A stretch of 64,000 nt of DNA. It comes from Cladocopium goreaui. Its lineage: Eukaryota; Sar; Dinophyceae; Suessiales; Symbiodiniaceae. The stretch is from contig CAMXCT020002035.1 in assembly GCA_947184155.2 (NCBI GenBank), positions 212,501 through 276,500 on the forward strand, given 5' to 3'. Shown here piece after piece: positions 49,001-61,262 of this stretch (position 1 is the first letter of the stretch; every line of letters begins with the position of its first letter). The notes below the pieces were generated by a model, which saw only the letters and a list, made by a program, of their open reading frames with translations, was not told the DNA's origin and searched no databases. A program made the position numbers and the translations under genes.

Positions 49001-52000
49001 TATATATATGTAATATAATATATATATGCAATTTAATAATATATAATATATAATAGATAATATATAATATATATATAATATAATATATATAATATATAAT
49101 ATATAATATATAATATATAATATATAATATATAATATATAATATATAATATATAATATATAATATAATATATATATATATATGTAATATAATAATATAAT
49201 ATATATATATATATTACATATATGTAATATATATATATGTATATGAAACTCTTCAGCTAACAAGGTTGCTCGCTCCCTGGTCACACCAGATTCAATGGGC
49301 TAGAATTGGCCAAATATGGACAAATCTGGTAAAATCACCCATTTCCTCTTGGGTTGGAGTTATCCTGGGTATCCTGGTTACACAGCTTTCACACCGGGTG
49401 AGCAGTCTTGGATCAGACATAGCAACCGATCCAAGAAGAACGAACATGACCAACCACAGAAGGTAAGGGCCGGCCGGTATGGAAACAGAATCTCATATAC
49501 AACAATTTTTCATAATATTTCTTTACCCAATTGAACAAACTATGTTTTAAAAAAATAGAAATATGAAACACATATGAAAAACATATGAACAATAGACGAT
49601 ATGAAAAACATGTGTTCAATATGGCAAAAGTAGTACCGACCCTCACAAACATTGACTTTGCGGGATCCATTGCTACTCCGTGGTGAAGCCCAACTGTAAC
49701 CAATGTGTCACCACCTTCATTTGCAATTAAAGAGATTTAAAACATTTTAAAACATGTTGAAACCATGGAAACTCCCATGAATCTTCAACTTTGATTTGGG
49801 AATGTTGTTTTTAATGGTAAATCACTGGATAAACAATGGGGGTATGGGTCAAAACCTATCGTCATCATGTTTGAATAAATATTCATTCAGCAGCTATGAC
49901 TTTGGGTACCATCCGGGTGGGTTTTGAACTTCAGCTCCTTTTTGGTCACCTCCAACGGCGGCAAGGTTTCGAGCACGCTGTCTTTATCTGGCAGCTTGTA
50001 GCAGCATGTAGCTGAATCATGTGATTCATGTGGGTAAAACAATGCCATAAATGGTAAACATACGTACTTACCACCTATATATTTATGGTGATTACAGCTA
50101 TGGCTATTACCAGCAATGCTCAAATGTCTTTAAAAAAAGACATGGAAAAATGGTAGAATCATTTATTTGTTGGTAACATTTAGATCCATTTCGCATCGAA
50201 GATTGATCATCGTGCAATGGGGATGAATGACTGGGATCTCGACGTGACAGGGTCTGCCGATATCGACGCTTGACGCGTTCGAACCTCGGCTGACCGCATT
50301 CCATGCGGACCGTCACCTGGGGGAGTTACGTTTTAGTCATCCAAGTCATGGATGACCAAACATGGCTTAGTATAACAACCTATGGTGACGACTGGGGATC
50401 CTTCATGACTCAAGAAACCCCCAAATATGTTTGTTGATGTTTGTTGTGATACACCCTTGGTCTTGGTGACAGTTAAGTTTGCTTTCCTATGGGAAGCCTG
50501 TTTTACTTTTTCCGTTCCGGGTAAATGTGGTAAACCTGTCATCATTCCCAATTCGGTATGGTTCACCAAACGGTAAGTCCTTGGGTACGTTTTGGGGTTT
50601 CTGGTTCCGCGGCAAATCTTAGATCCCCTTCAAACAAGAAAAACATCCTTTCAAAATGGTGAGTATCCCAATCTATGGCCACAAAATTGAAACAGTTCGC
50701 CATGGAACATGGTCCATAGAAATAGATGATTTACTTATCAAAAGCATGGTGGATCTTTCCATGGCTATGTTAGTCATAACCAGATGGTATACTAAACTGC
50801 ACCCATCCAAGACCATCCAAGTTTTATCCACGGAAAAACTTGGGCAGAGCTACTGCTTTTGGTGCGTGGTCACCTCCTGCTGTGCATGTCGGTTCTGCGC
50901 CTTGGCAGTAGGTCGGCAAAGCCATGGGAAATCACTGGATGAACAATAGGGGGATGGGTCAAAACATATCATCATCATATATATAAAATTATATAAACAT
51001 CCACTAAGCAACTATGACTTCGGATGACTATTTGGGGGAATAAACTTGAGTAAACATCCGCTAAGCAGCTATGACTTAGGATGACTCTCGGTACCATCCG
51101 GGTGCCGTTTGGTTTTGACTCATCGCCGTGAAGTTTTTTCGAAAAAATCATCCGGTGGTTCCTGCAGATCGTTGAAAAAGTCAAGTCTGAGACAACTTTC
51201 CATTCGTGTGCCTCAATTTAAATCCCATTAATGATCCCATATAATCCTATATAATCCCATGAATGGACATTTAAATCCCATATAATCCCATATATCCCAT
51301 ATAATCCCTGGTTGGTGGTGCTGGCTGTGCCCATCTTGAAAAATGATAACGTTCGTCAATGGGAAAACGATGACATCCCATATATGAAATGGAAACCACC
51401 AACCATCAATGTCCAACCCGGTTGAACACTAGACTGCCAACCCCGGATTAATAAACGGTGACTATTACTTGGGGACTTGGGGGGTTTACAGTACCCCCAA
51501 AAATAATCTTAAATATCACAAATTAATATCAATAACCAACTGGTTGGTGGTATACCTACCCCTCTGAAAAATATGAGTTCGTCAGTTGGGATTATGACAT
51601 TCCCAATAGATGGAAAAATAAATTTCATGTTCCAAACCACCACCCAGAAAAGAGACTTAGTAAGTATTGGTACCCCTGGACCCCTGAATGAATAAACTGG
51701 GGAGTTAGCAAACTCCTCAGTTGACATTCACCAATCCCTCCATCGCGACACGTTGAGATCTTCGAGCTCCTTGTCCAAGACGTTGCGTTTTCCCACCTGG
51801 GGCCGGGGTTTGATGCTTTGATGTTTTCTCCATAAAACACGTGTTTTCTTGTCATGTTTTTGGGGACCATCATCCAATTTCCATACTAGATACTTGAATA
51901 TATATATATATATCATAGATTATATATCTTAGAAAACACCAAACAGTATAGTATATCTCCAGTGGGTCCAGTGTCAGCTCCGTGGCTTGCTGGAGAATCC

Positions 52001-55000
52001 CCGATTTACCACTATAAACCTCTATCTATGAGTAGTTCGGATTTTTTCCCCTGCTAGCCATGCTTTCCAGAGGGTATATAACATATTATAACATTATATA
52101 ACCCATAATCATCCCGAAAAAAAATGCCATAATCATCTCATTGATATTCCATGGAAAATCGTGCAGCTCATCGGATATCCAATGTTATATAGCTGGATTT
52201 GTTGCATCTCAGCTATCGCGGGCTCGGCAAAACTTGACCCACCAAAAATTGGTGCACTGAGACCACACACCAAAGTGTCATGGGTCACATCCTCCTTCTG
52301 CATCTTCTTCTTCAGGTCCTGATTCGATGTCGGAGATCCCATGGAGAACAACCATCTTTCGGAGTCAAATGGGGTGCACCCCCAAATCATCCAGTCATTA
52401 GATCATTTTAGTATTAAAACAAAGAAAAAAACTAACCATTTAAAACCTATGCGAATTTGGAGATCCCCTATTTTAGGAAACCCCCATAGCGACTTGTCCC
52501 GTGCTAAGAAATTGCAACCACATGTCATGGGGAATTCGATGGAATTCATGGGAGATCGTGGCCGATATACCCAACACTATGAGATGGGTCTGCCCTTAAT
52601 ATTCAATGGATTGGTTTAAGATAAAAATCTACAGGAAAACCATGGTTTTTACCATCAAATTGGTTGGGCTTTCCTGTAAATTTTCCCATCATCCAGTTCT
52701 ATGAAATATGGATTGAAAGTTGGGGAAATCGGTATGTTTCAAGACTGGTGGAATTTCCAAGCACTGGGACCAACAAGCATCAATACACCTAATGCATCAA
52801 AACCCATATCATACGAATGCCTCGTGAAATGTTATGTTCATGGCGCACAATCAAAATTGGCCCTTCAAAACTTAAACCAAAACACTGATGGAAGAACTTA
52901 CTTTTGGAACAACATAAAACCCGTAGGAGCGGCCAAATTGCAATCATTCAAATCATTCTTCGGATCAAAAAACCGAGGGGGCTGTCCGTATATCTACTTC
53001 CATCGGACTGTCCACCCCGGATAAATAAACTCCGTTGATGAATTTGGATGCTCACCCCATAGTGGTGAATACGGTGCCATTAACATGGACGACCCCCTAT
53101 TGCCCTCATGGGCAATGCCCAAACCATAGACAATTTGCCTATCAAAAGTGGTGATTTTCCATACCGATGTTAATTTGCCAGAGGGTATATAATATCATAT
53201 AATCTGGGTAAATTATAATAATTCACCAACCTGAATTAAGGCAATTTGGGGATGATTTCCCTTATTAACCATGATTCCAGGGCTCGGTCGCAGTGAGGTC
53301 GTGATGAAATTTACCCAGATATTAGTGCATATACTGTATAGATTGGTGGCCTAGAAAAATCCGCTCTTGACATAGCTTGCCCAAAAAGCCAGGGCCTCCA
53401 GGGACCGCAAAAAAAAAGCGCTAAAGGCGCTCCTCGCAGTGTTGGTCATTGATCTTGGAGCTTTCTGTCATTAGCTGGAGTCGCATCTGCTTCTTGGCCC
53501 TGGAACTGACTGCAGGAACTGGTCGTCTTTATTGGGAAAGAAACGAAAAAAAGGACAGAACACCAAGAAAAAAAACAGAATATGGTCTTGTCTGAAAATA
53601 TGGTACCCCAAAATGCAACAGTAGCAATAGTAGTAGCAGCAGCAGTAGGTCATCATTTTCTCCCATGGGGATTGGGATCGTTTGGGGAATGTTCCAAACT
53701 CCAGACACACCAAGATCCAGCATATCCCGCTGATGGAAGTTGAGCATGACGTTCTACTTTAAGTCAGAGGGATGATAGAGGCCCCAAGCAATCCATGCTG
53801 CACCAACAGCATCTTCGACAAGTGCGCCACCAGTACATGTCCCTCAAGTAGTCAGTTCCATTGACTGGAAAATCCCCCTGTGCGGATGATCTTCCCATTC
53901 AAAGCTCCAGTTTTGGACGGGATTTCTCATTGCAGGCCACACCTAGAGCCAGCTCTCAAAACGTCCCCGGTTGCACCTGGATTCATCAATTTCTTTGGCC
54001 TCTTTGTTAATTTCCCAAGCTTGGTCATTGGCGGCCTGGCCGCAAACAAGAAACACAAACATCGGCTTGTCCCCAAACAACGGCTAGCCATCTGCTGAAG
54101 ATAAGGAACAGGACCATGACAATGAAACAACCATAACAACCATATGGGTTGATTTCTACGCCAAACTATTAACAGGAAAACATGGGGACTTTCGTACCGA
54201 TTCTGAAATTCAGGGAGTTTCCTGACCAATTTCTGGCTGGAAGAATCGCACCTGGATTGCGGCCACTTTCTCCTTTTGTGCCTGGCGGAGAAGTGGCTAA
54301 CATCATTCATCCCATGGGATTCTCCGAAACTTGGAACACATCCCATGGTGCTGAGGTGCTTTTACCTACGAGTAGTATATATATATATTATAGATTTTAT
54401 GTGTTCCAACACGTTCCAACCATATATATATACCACATATATATATATACCACATATATATATACCACATATATATATACATATATATATATGTATACAT
54501 ATATATCCATCTAGGTGTTCCAACCGGATTCCAACCGCCAGTCATGGATCATTTTCCCTATGAAAATTGCAATACCATTGGGGCTATCCCGAGTATCCCG
54601 TCCCATTTTCAGACTCCCCCAGGTATCATATTCTTCGTTAGTTATGGGAAACATAATCCCATGAAAATTGCCATTACCCTCTGGTTATGACTAACAGTTT
54701 GCCATGGAAAATCACCATGCTATTAATAGGTAAATCATCTATTTCTATGGGCAATTTTAAATAGCTATGTTAGTTTACCAGAGGGTATATCCCACATAAC
54801 TAACGGTTGATGAAGCCATGTCACCTGTTGGTTAGATCCCCATTTTCAGACGCTGTTGGACGGTACCAGACCTCTTTTTGTTCTCCTGTGGAATATATCG
54901 CCATTAACATGCTATGATATGACCACCATTTTATGATATACTCTATGACTCTATGTTTTTATGGCTCCGATGGATGCTTGATTTATGTTGGTCTAATCAA

Positions 55001-55174
55001 GTTTAATCAAGTTTAATCAAGTTTAATGTGGGTACAACATGGTAAAACAATGATTCAAACCATCCCCCAGTCACCATGTTTACAGCTGGAAGTAGCGGCT
55101 ACCCCCGTTCGTCATAGCTGGTCATTGGTCATTGCCTCCTGCAGCGCCCGCACGGCGTTTTCGAACTTCTCGGC
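46084..55174 (-). CDS. CCDC146-like coiled-coil protein, N-terminal part (proposed same gene as 21080-34472)
   Basis: Fourteen short exons on the minus strand form one phase-consistent frame: 55136-55174 (AEKFENAVRALQE), 54252-54281, 53977-54035 (AANDQAWEINKEAKEIDES), 53433-53499 (KKQMRLQLMTESSKIND), 52271-52318 (DLKKKMQKEDVTHDTL), 51752-51796 (VGKRNVLDKELEDLN), 50874-50900, 50239-50316, 49950-49994 (LPDKDSVLETLPPLE), 48765-48797, 48454-48498 (DIGRQRKLLEDIQAE), 47268-47311 (DKKEEYETINQQPL), 46948-46984 (MEEMKKEIKTLK), 46084-46104 (EDSIFVK). The product is charged coiled coil. GKR..L..KE.E.LN resembles the GKRALLEIKEREHN segment of animal CCDC146. The last exon ends in phase 0, matching the exon starting at 34472 across the sulfatase gene. 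A further upstream exon may lie at 57318-57350 (FESLARKSAGA). The true N-terminus was not found. Individual exons are short, and two separate coiled-coil genes cannot be excluded. Confidence 0.6.
48125..48249. mobile_element. dispersed element, family 4, diverged
   Basis: GGGTATGAGTCTAAATCCTT at the left and AGGTTCTGACTAAGCCCA at the right, with GGTGAACCTGGAAATAG inside. Confidence 0.5.
48830..49240. repeat. AT-rich microsatellite block
   Basis: TATATAATATATAA runs, some perfect over about 100 bp; intron of the coiled-coil gene. Confidence 0.92.
49814..49921. mobile_element. dispersed element, family 5 (AATCACTGGAT...ACCATCCGGGTG)
   Basis: Shares AATCACTGGATAAACAAT, GGGTATGGGTCAAAACCTAT and GCAGCTATGACTTTGGGTAC, then CATCCGGGTG, with the copy at 50927. 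It occupies the intron side just downstream of the exon at 49950-49994. Confidence 0.65.
50704..50789. mobile_element. palindromic element, family 1 variant, partial
   Basis: Right half GGTGGATCTTTCCATGGC and TTAGTCATAACCAGATGGTA are clear; the left tip is degraded. Confidence 0.65.
50927..51110. mobile_element. dispersed element, family 5, with internal duplication
   Basis: As the copy at 49814, but the segment AAACATCC.CTAAGCA.CTATGACTT occurs twice. It starts about 27 bp from the exon at 50874-50900. Confidence 0.65.
51308..51405. mobile_element. palindromic element, family 2
   Basis: CTGGTTGGTGGTGCTGGC at the left, ATGGAAACCACCAACCA at the right; diverged core. Confidence 0.72.
51540..51646. 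mobile_element. palindromic element, family 2
   Basis: CTGGTTGGTGGTATACCTAC at the left, TGTTCCAAACCACCACCCAG at the right; close to the copy at 45554. Confidence 0.82.
53128..53187. mobile_element. palindromic element, family 1, right half
   Basis: GTGGTGATTTTCCATACCGA then GTTAATTTGCCAGAGGGTA; no clear left end. Confidence 0.55.
54675..54787. mobile_element. palindromic element, family 1 variant, complete
   Basis: TACCCTCTGGTTATGACTAA at the left (variant arm), ATGTTAGTTTACCAGAGGGTA at the right (standard arm): the two arms come from different subtypes. Confidence 0.85.
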
Positions 55175-55574
55175 CTGGCAAATCAAGAACAACTGGAGAT
55201 CAGTTGATTACCCGGCCTGGTAACCAATGGGATATTAAGAGATATTAATGGTTAATGATGGCTAATAGTGGTTTTCATAATGGTTTTCCTGAGATCTAGA
55301 TATACCATCCTCTCAACTACTATCCCCAGACCCTAGGAAACTTCATTGTAGACCCTGGATCTACGGTCTGAAGTGGGGTCTGGGATGATAATCCCTAGGT
55401 GATTCCAGAAATATAACGGAACCATGCTAGACCTTACCTAGGGGTCCGGGAACTTGCACATAACACAGCTATGATCCTGGAAGGCTCAGAGAGGTAACTT
55501 CACTTTAGACCCCTGGTTCCTTCAAACAGCTCCCGGCATCTCCGGCAGTAAGCCTAACAAGACGCATCCTTCCA

Positions 55575-56735
55575 GGTATTTTGGGGTTGGATGTGTATGT
55601 AATGTGTCCCAATATGTTTTTCCTATCTTTTCCTCATCTTCATGGGTCTGAAATGGTTTGCCTGATCCTGAAACCGTAAGTATTCACCACAAATGCTATG
55701 GGAACATCATTTCCGACCCATCAAGATGGACCATTCCCAACTATACAGAGGAGAAACCATCACCATCAAGAAAGAAATCAATGATATGTGTTGATACCAA
55801 TGGGTATTTGATTTGGAATCATGTCCACCTTCGAGGTATTTTGGGGTTGGATGTGTATGTAATGTGTCCCAATATGTTTCTCCTATCTTTTCCTCATCTT
55901 CATGGGTCTGAAATGGTTTGCCTGATCCTGAAACCATAAATATTCACCACAAATGCTATGGGAACATCATTTCAGACCCATCAAGATGGACCATTCGCAA
56001 CTATACAGAGGAGAAACCATCACCATCAAGAAAGAAATCAATGATATGTGTTGATACCAATGGGTATTTGATTTGGAATCATTTCCACCTTCGAGGTATT
56101 TTGGGGTTGGATGTGTATGTAATGTGACTCGATATGTTTTCCTATGCTTTCCTCATCTTCATGGGTCTGACATGGTTTACCACATCCTGAAACCATAAAT
56201 ATTCACCACAAATTCTATGGGAACATCATTTCAGACCCATCAAGATGGAACCATTCCCAACTATAGAGAGGAGAAACCATCACCATCAAGAAAGAAATCA
56301 ATGATATGTGTTGATACCAATGGGTATTTGATTTGGAACCATTTCCACCTTCCAGGTATTTTGGGGTTGGATGTGTATGTAATGTGACCCGATATGTTTT
56401 CCAATGTTTTCCTCATCTTCATGGGTCTGAAATGGTTTACCACATCCCGAAACCATAAATATTCACCACAAATGCTATGGGAACATCATTTCAGACCCGT
56501 CAAGATGAACCATTCCCAACTATAGAGAGGAGAAACCATCACCATCAACAAAGGTATCAATGATATGTGTTGATACCAATGGGTATTTGATTTGGAAGCA
56601 TTTCCACCTTCGAGGTATTTTGGGGTTGGATGTGTATGTAATGTGACCCGATATGTTTTTCCTATTTGTTTCCTCATCTTCATGGGTCTGAAATGGTTTA
56701 CCACATCCTGAAACCATAAAAATTCGTTTATCGCA
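55575..56735. repeat. 260-bp tandem array, about 4.5 units
   Basis: Units begin GGTATTTTGGGGTTGGATG at about 55575, 55835, 56095, 56355 and 56614. Each unit contains an inverted repeat: TCTTCATGGGTCTGAAATGG and, about 50 bp on, CATTTCAGACCCATCAAGATG. Units are over 95% alike by eye. Located in or upstream of the coiled-coil gene's first known exon; frames across it are repeat artefacts. Confidence 0.92.
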
Positions 56736-57133
56736 ACCATCCATCAAATATGTTATTCGTTTATTGGTGCGATTATGCACCATTATGAACCATTACAATC
56801 CATTACATAAAAAATAACATCGCCATTTTACCATCATCTTGTGACAACAAGATTGCGCCTTATGTCTCCACTGGTTGTGGTTGATTGATGTTGGTTGTGG
56901 TTGCTTGGTATGCGTTTGGCAACCTTTATTAAGGTTCCAAGGATGCAAAGGGTCTAGGATGAAGTTCCCTATGCAAAAGCCAAAAGGTCTAGAATGGGTT
57001 TCCCTCATGATAGCAAGGGTCTAACATGGTAGGAGGCAAAAGGTCTACAATGATTTTGAGACCATCTTAGACCTTCCATATTGGGAGCCCTAGGCAAACC
57101 ATCTTAGACCCTCTAGTAGTTGAGGGTATGATA

Positions 57134-57249
57134 TACCCACTGGTAAACATACAAAAAGCTATTGAACATGGTGATTTGGTTATAGTGGATTTTGCTATAA
57201 AATGGTGATCTTCAATAGCTTTTTATGTAAACGTTGACCAGGCCGGGTA
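57134..57249. mobile_element. palindromic element, family 1, diverged
   Basis: TACCCACTGGTAAACATAC at the left; AATAGCTTTTTATGTAAACG and tip CCAGGCCGGGTA at the right. Confidence 0.65.
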
Positions 57250-58286
57250 TCCAGAACACTCAGAGTAGGTTGGCTTCAATTACTGCAAACAAACGACACA
57301 GAACGCTGGGTCAAAACGGCACCCGCACTTTTTCGCGCCAATGATTCAAACTCGCAACTGCGACTAATCAATCCTCTAACTAGAAAGGCTCCAAACCATC
57401 CAGTTTTTTTCTGGCTATATTATATACATATATATATATACATATACATATATCTGATGTTATGTAATGATATACTGATATACATGTTTTTTTTTCTGGC
57501 TAGGAATATCACGGCTCGCCAGCAACCTTGGAGCCATGGGGATCACAGGGGATATGGTGCCATCGCCGGCAATACCACATGGAAAAGAATCGGGTGGGGA
57601 AAACACTTTTCTCGACTGGGTTGAATGTCAAAATCGGCCATAAAAAACCATCAATTTAACCATCACAAAAAAAAGAAACATTGAATTGCCACAAGTTGGG
57701 GGCATGCCAAATTTTGGAGAAACCATATGACAGTTCACCCAGTTGTCATTTGGTCACCACCACCCGAAAAAGGCACTGCGGGTCAGCTGGAAAAGGCGCA
57801 AGCGTTTTGAATGGATAGTCGCTGCAGTAAACCCCCCCAACAAAAAAGAAGTAAAATCCCACTGAACTAGTGATAGAGTAGAGCTTTTCATAGTTTTCTA
57901 TCTTTTTGGGGATTACATCATGTTTATTCTGCGTACTTCACTATTAGACATCGAACATGTACCGCAATGTTGTGTAGTTTCTGAGTTGAGAATGAACCTA
58001 TCCCGTGTTCCTTTGAGAAACATTTGAGAAACATGCCAATGGTTGCACTTTCCAGGAACGCTGTGTTCCTCTGATCACCAAATTGAATGGACCAACACGT
58101 CCGAATCAATCCTTGAACTGCAGGACTGCCTGCGGTCCATCAATAGTCCATACTAGTCCTTACTGACACAAAAAAACCTTCTATGATAATTACTAATGTC
58201 CTCTAGGTGTTCAACTGCCTGGCTCCCGGTTTTAACCAGTTTGTGTTCCCTGTATTGACCAATTTTGACCCCTTTTGGTGAAAAAA

Positions 58287-58544
58287 CCATGATCCAATGG
58301 ATCTATCCATCAATCCCATGACGGCGTCAGATCGCCGCAGGACCAGCGCGGGACCAAACTCCTCGTCATGCAATGGGTCGCGTTTCAACCAGGACAGTCG
58401 TGGAAGATAAGATGCCCGAAAGTTCAAAAACATGGCTGTGGGTGCTTCAAAACGCATCTTGATGTTCTGTATCCCATTCTCCCGGCACCCCACATTGACC
58501 CATACACTTCTGAAATCGCCAGGGCTGGGGGGTACAAAGCACAA
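58287..58544 (-). CDS. candidate exon, unrecognised protein
   Basis: A 113-codon minus-strand frame with protein-like composition, unusual for this stop-rich region: WVNVGCRENGIQNIKMRF, FRASYLPRLSWLKRDPLHDE, FGPALVLRRSDAVMGLM. The open frame runs to 58203, but the best coding-like part ends near 58287. Acceptor probably one of the AG sites at 58510-58540. It may belong with the exons at 59.1-60.3 kb or be separate. No family recognised. Confidence 0.35.
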
Positions 58545-59053
58545 AGGGGGTGAACAGACATGTAGGAATCCTAACCAAAGAAAGATATGGAGAAAATCAG
58601 GATCAACTTGTGAGACCTCTTGGGACCCGACTTTTCTCCGGACTTTTCCATGTTTTTTTCAGGGCAAGGACTTCAGGGTTCATGATCATATGAGCAGTGT
58701 TGGGAATGTATGATATATGGGAATATATTTACATTGTGAATAAATATATACATATATATATATACAGTCACGTACAGTATATACAAGAGCATATGACTGC
58801 TTCCTGACCAAAATATCATTGTACACCCTGGACATCTGACCCCGAATAGAAACAAATAATAGGATATATTTGATATTAACGATATTACACCTAGGCGACA
58901 TCATAAATGAATATATCAATTGGATATAATTGATAAGAAATTGATATTGCCAATTAAGTGAGCACATCATCGTACTTGGTAGTTGGTTACATTGCAGATT
59001 GGTGACCAAGATTTCAGCAAGCGGCTCTTCTCAAAGATGAAGTCCCCCTTGAC

Positions 59054-60290
59054 CGCCCGCTGAGCCAAGCAGTAGCGATATGGCCAACTCAAACAAAGGA
59101 TGCAGCAGATCGCCTTGGGAAAGTTCGTCCATTTTTTCCGTTTCGCTGTATGACTCTGGAGTCAGGAACTGCAAGAAATGCGGAAAAACCAGTGCGTGCC
59201 TTTGGCGTTGTAGTTGCACACAAATGTATAGAGAATAAACCACCTCCTATGTGTTTAATGCGGGGGGGTTCGCAGAGATGTTGAACAGAACAATAGTCAG
59301 GGAAACTGGATGGCACGAGTGGGCACTGGGATTTTTCATAAAAATACTGAAAGTCAATTTCCCAGGTATTCAGTGATGATCAGGTGAGTAGATTTCATGC
59401 AAAATTTCCAGGAGACCATGGTTCTGGAAATGAACGGTTCCTTCAATCAATTCTGCCGTCCTGAAATTTGACGGTTGGGGTCATTGCAGAAGGGGGCTCA
59501 TCGCTGTTGGTTTTTTTTTGATGTCATCGTCTGCACAAGCCTCTCCTGCCAAAGTGCGGAGATGCATCCACAAGATTGCTGAAAATGTTGGTGTATAAGT
59601 CTAAGTGGGATTCGTTTGATCTGACCAAATCTGTTTCAATTCAGCATTCTGAAAGAAAACACTTCCAGGGTGATGTCCTATGAATTTCGGAGAAAGCGTC
59701 CATTTTCGGCCCTTGGAAAGCTTCATCCAAGCAACGTAGGGCAAATAGCCCAACCACATAGGGAAAGAGTCGCCAGTGGTTCCGATCATGTCAGTGTAGA
59801 AGGGGCATTCCTCCACAACAGCAGCATCAAGAGGTAAAGAATGCAATGGTCCAAACTGTTGAATGTTCGTAACAATAATAACATATATATATATAATAAC
59901 ATCATCAATCGTCAATCATCAATATCATCGTCGTTGTCGTCGTCGTCGTCGTCATCGTCGTCGTCGTCGTCATCATCATCATCATCATCGTCATCATCAT
60001 CATCATCACCAAATCACAATTGTGGCCCATAGTTTGCAGTGTTTGCCCTATCTAACCATCACAGATTGATGGTTTCAACTGCAAAAAAAATGGTCTATGG
60101 ATGGTGAGGTCAGCCTCCGAGTAGCTAAATGAAATATATAATTAAATTACCAAAAGGCATCTCCACTGAAAATGGCACCAGATTTTGTTGAAAAACCACC
60201 TTGGTTGCCAAGCTTCCTGACCCTGTTCATCTATCAACCTCAGCTCCTCTGACATGTCATGGCTCACGTCCTCAGCATCGGAAGCTGGAT
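59054..60290 (-). CDS. unrecognised gene, at least three exons
   Basis: Exon a, 60217-60290: PASDAEDVSHDMSEEL then RLIDEQGQ (acidic; GA donor). Exon b, 59711-59810: ECPFYTDMIGTTGDSFPMW then LGYLPYVAWMKLSK (hydrophobic, aromatic; GC donor); a and b join in phase. Exon c starts at 59168 after TTGCAG. In the phase set by exon b it reads VPDSRVIQRNGKNGRTFP and stops soon after; in another frame it reads FLTPESYSETEKMDELSQGD then LLHPLFELAISLLLGS, which looks at least as real. The join b-c is therefore undecided. No domain is recognised; the aromatic segment in b might be membrane-associated. Confidence 0.4.
59905..60012. repeat. CGT/CAT trinucleotide microsatellite
   Basis: GTCGTC and CATCAT runs in the intron between the exons at 59711-59810 and 60217-60290. 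Confidence 0.9.
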
Positions 60291-61262
60291 CTGAAAATGA
60301 TCAACGGCCATATGTAAGGGGATATACCCCCAGAATATGGCCTTATATGGTACAGTACCTCCATTTTAGGATCCTGAAGATCTCCCATTGAAATGAGGAA
60401 GCCAAAAAAAATGCCTAGTTTCTTCCAACAACTACGCCTGTGAACATGACCATTGAGGTATCCTTGGTGAATATGGGCTGCCATATGCTGCCATGATGCT
60501 TATGCCATCAAACTCCCATAGAAATGTGAGATGATGGACATGGGAGCACAGTCATGTGGAATCCACCATCTTTCGGATGATCTTGGCAGTGGAGCAGTGA
60601 AACATACCCCTATCCCATAACATACTGGTTGGTTTTAGAATAGGATAGGTACACAATATATGGTATCCCCACTATGGGCTGGAATTGTCCCCTATCAACC
60701 AGAGAGTATGACCCTCCTATAACAGCCAACAAAGACTGTTCTGATCTTGGTTTTTAATGGCTCAATTATTGAAGGAAACCATCAAAGCACTCCATGACTA
60801 CCAGTGCACTCGACTCATGCCACGCTTTTTGCCGCGCAGATGAACTGTCACTGAAATTCAGATTCCAGAGGAGCAGGCCCCGAAAGGCCGGCCCACCTGG
60901 CCTATACAAGTCAAAGCTAGTGAGCTAGTGCTCTGGTCAGAACAGGATGAAGACATGCAGAAAATCATCTGGTTTTCAATAGTCAAATTCATGACGAGGA
61001 ATTTTCAGAATGAGATTATCCAACCCTCAGCAGGGACATGTTTACTCCGATTGTCACCAGTCACATCAATCACTAGAGCCACTAGGGTCAAGGTGAAAGC
61101 AACAAAGCATTTCTGCAAGTCTGCAACTGCCGGACACTGGCGGGGCAAACTAAGTTCGTCAGCAATTCTACAGGCTGCAAATGTTCCGAATTTCGCTTCA
61201 TTGAAACTCCCACGAAATTGGCTAAGTTCTCTACAGAGGCGTCCAACCAGAACCGAGTGGCG
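60291..61262. other. no gene seen between CKS and the unknown gene
   Basis: Unique sequence. A GC-richer patch at 60840-60910 is open on the minus strand after an AG acceptor but no frame is convincing. Confidence 0.4.

Noticed and set aside
55658..56783. Several 60-95-codon frames on both strands
   Set aside because: Same peptide repeated once per 260-bp tandem unit; no independent coding evidence.
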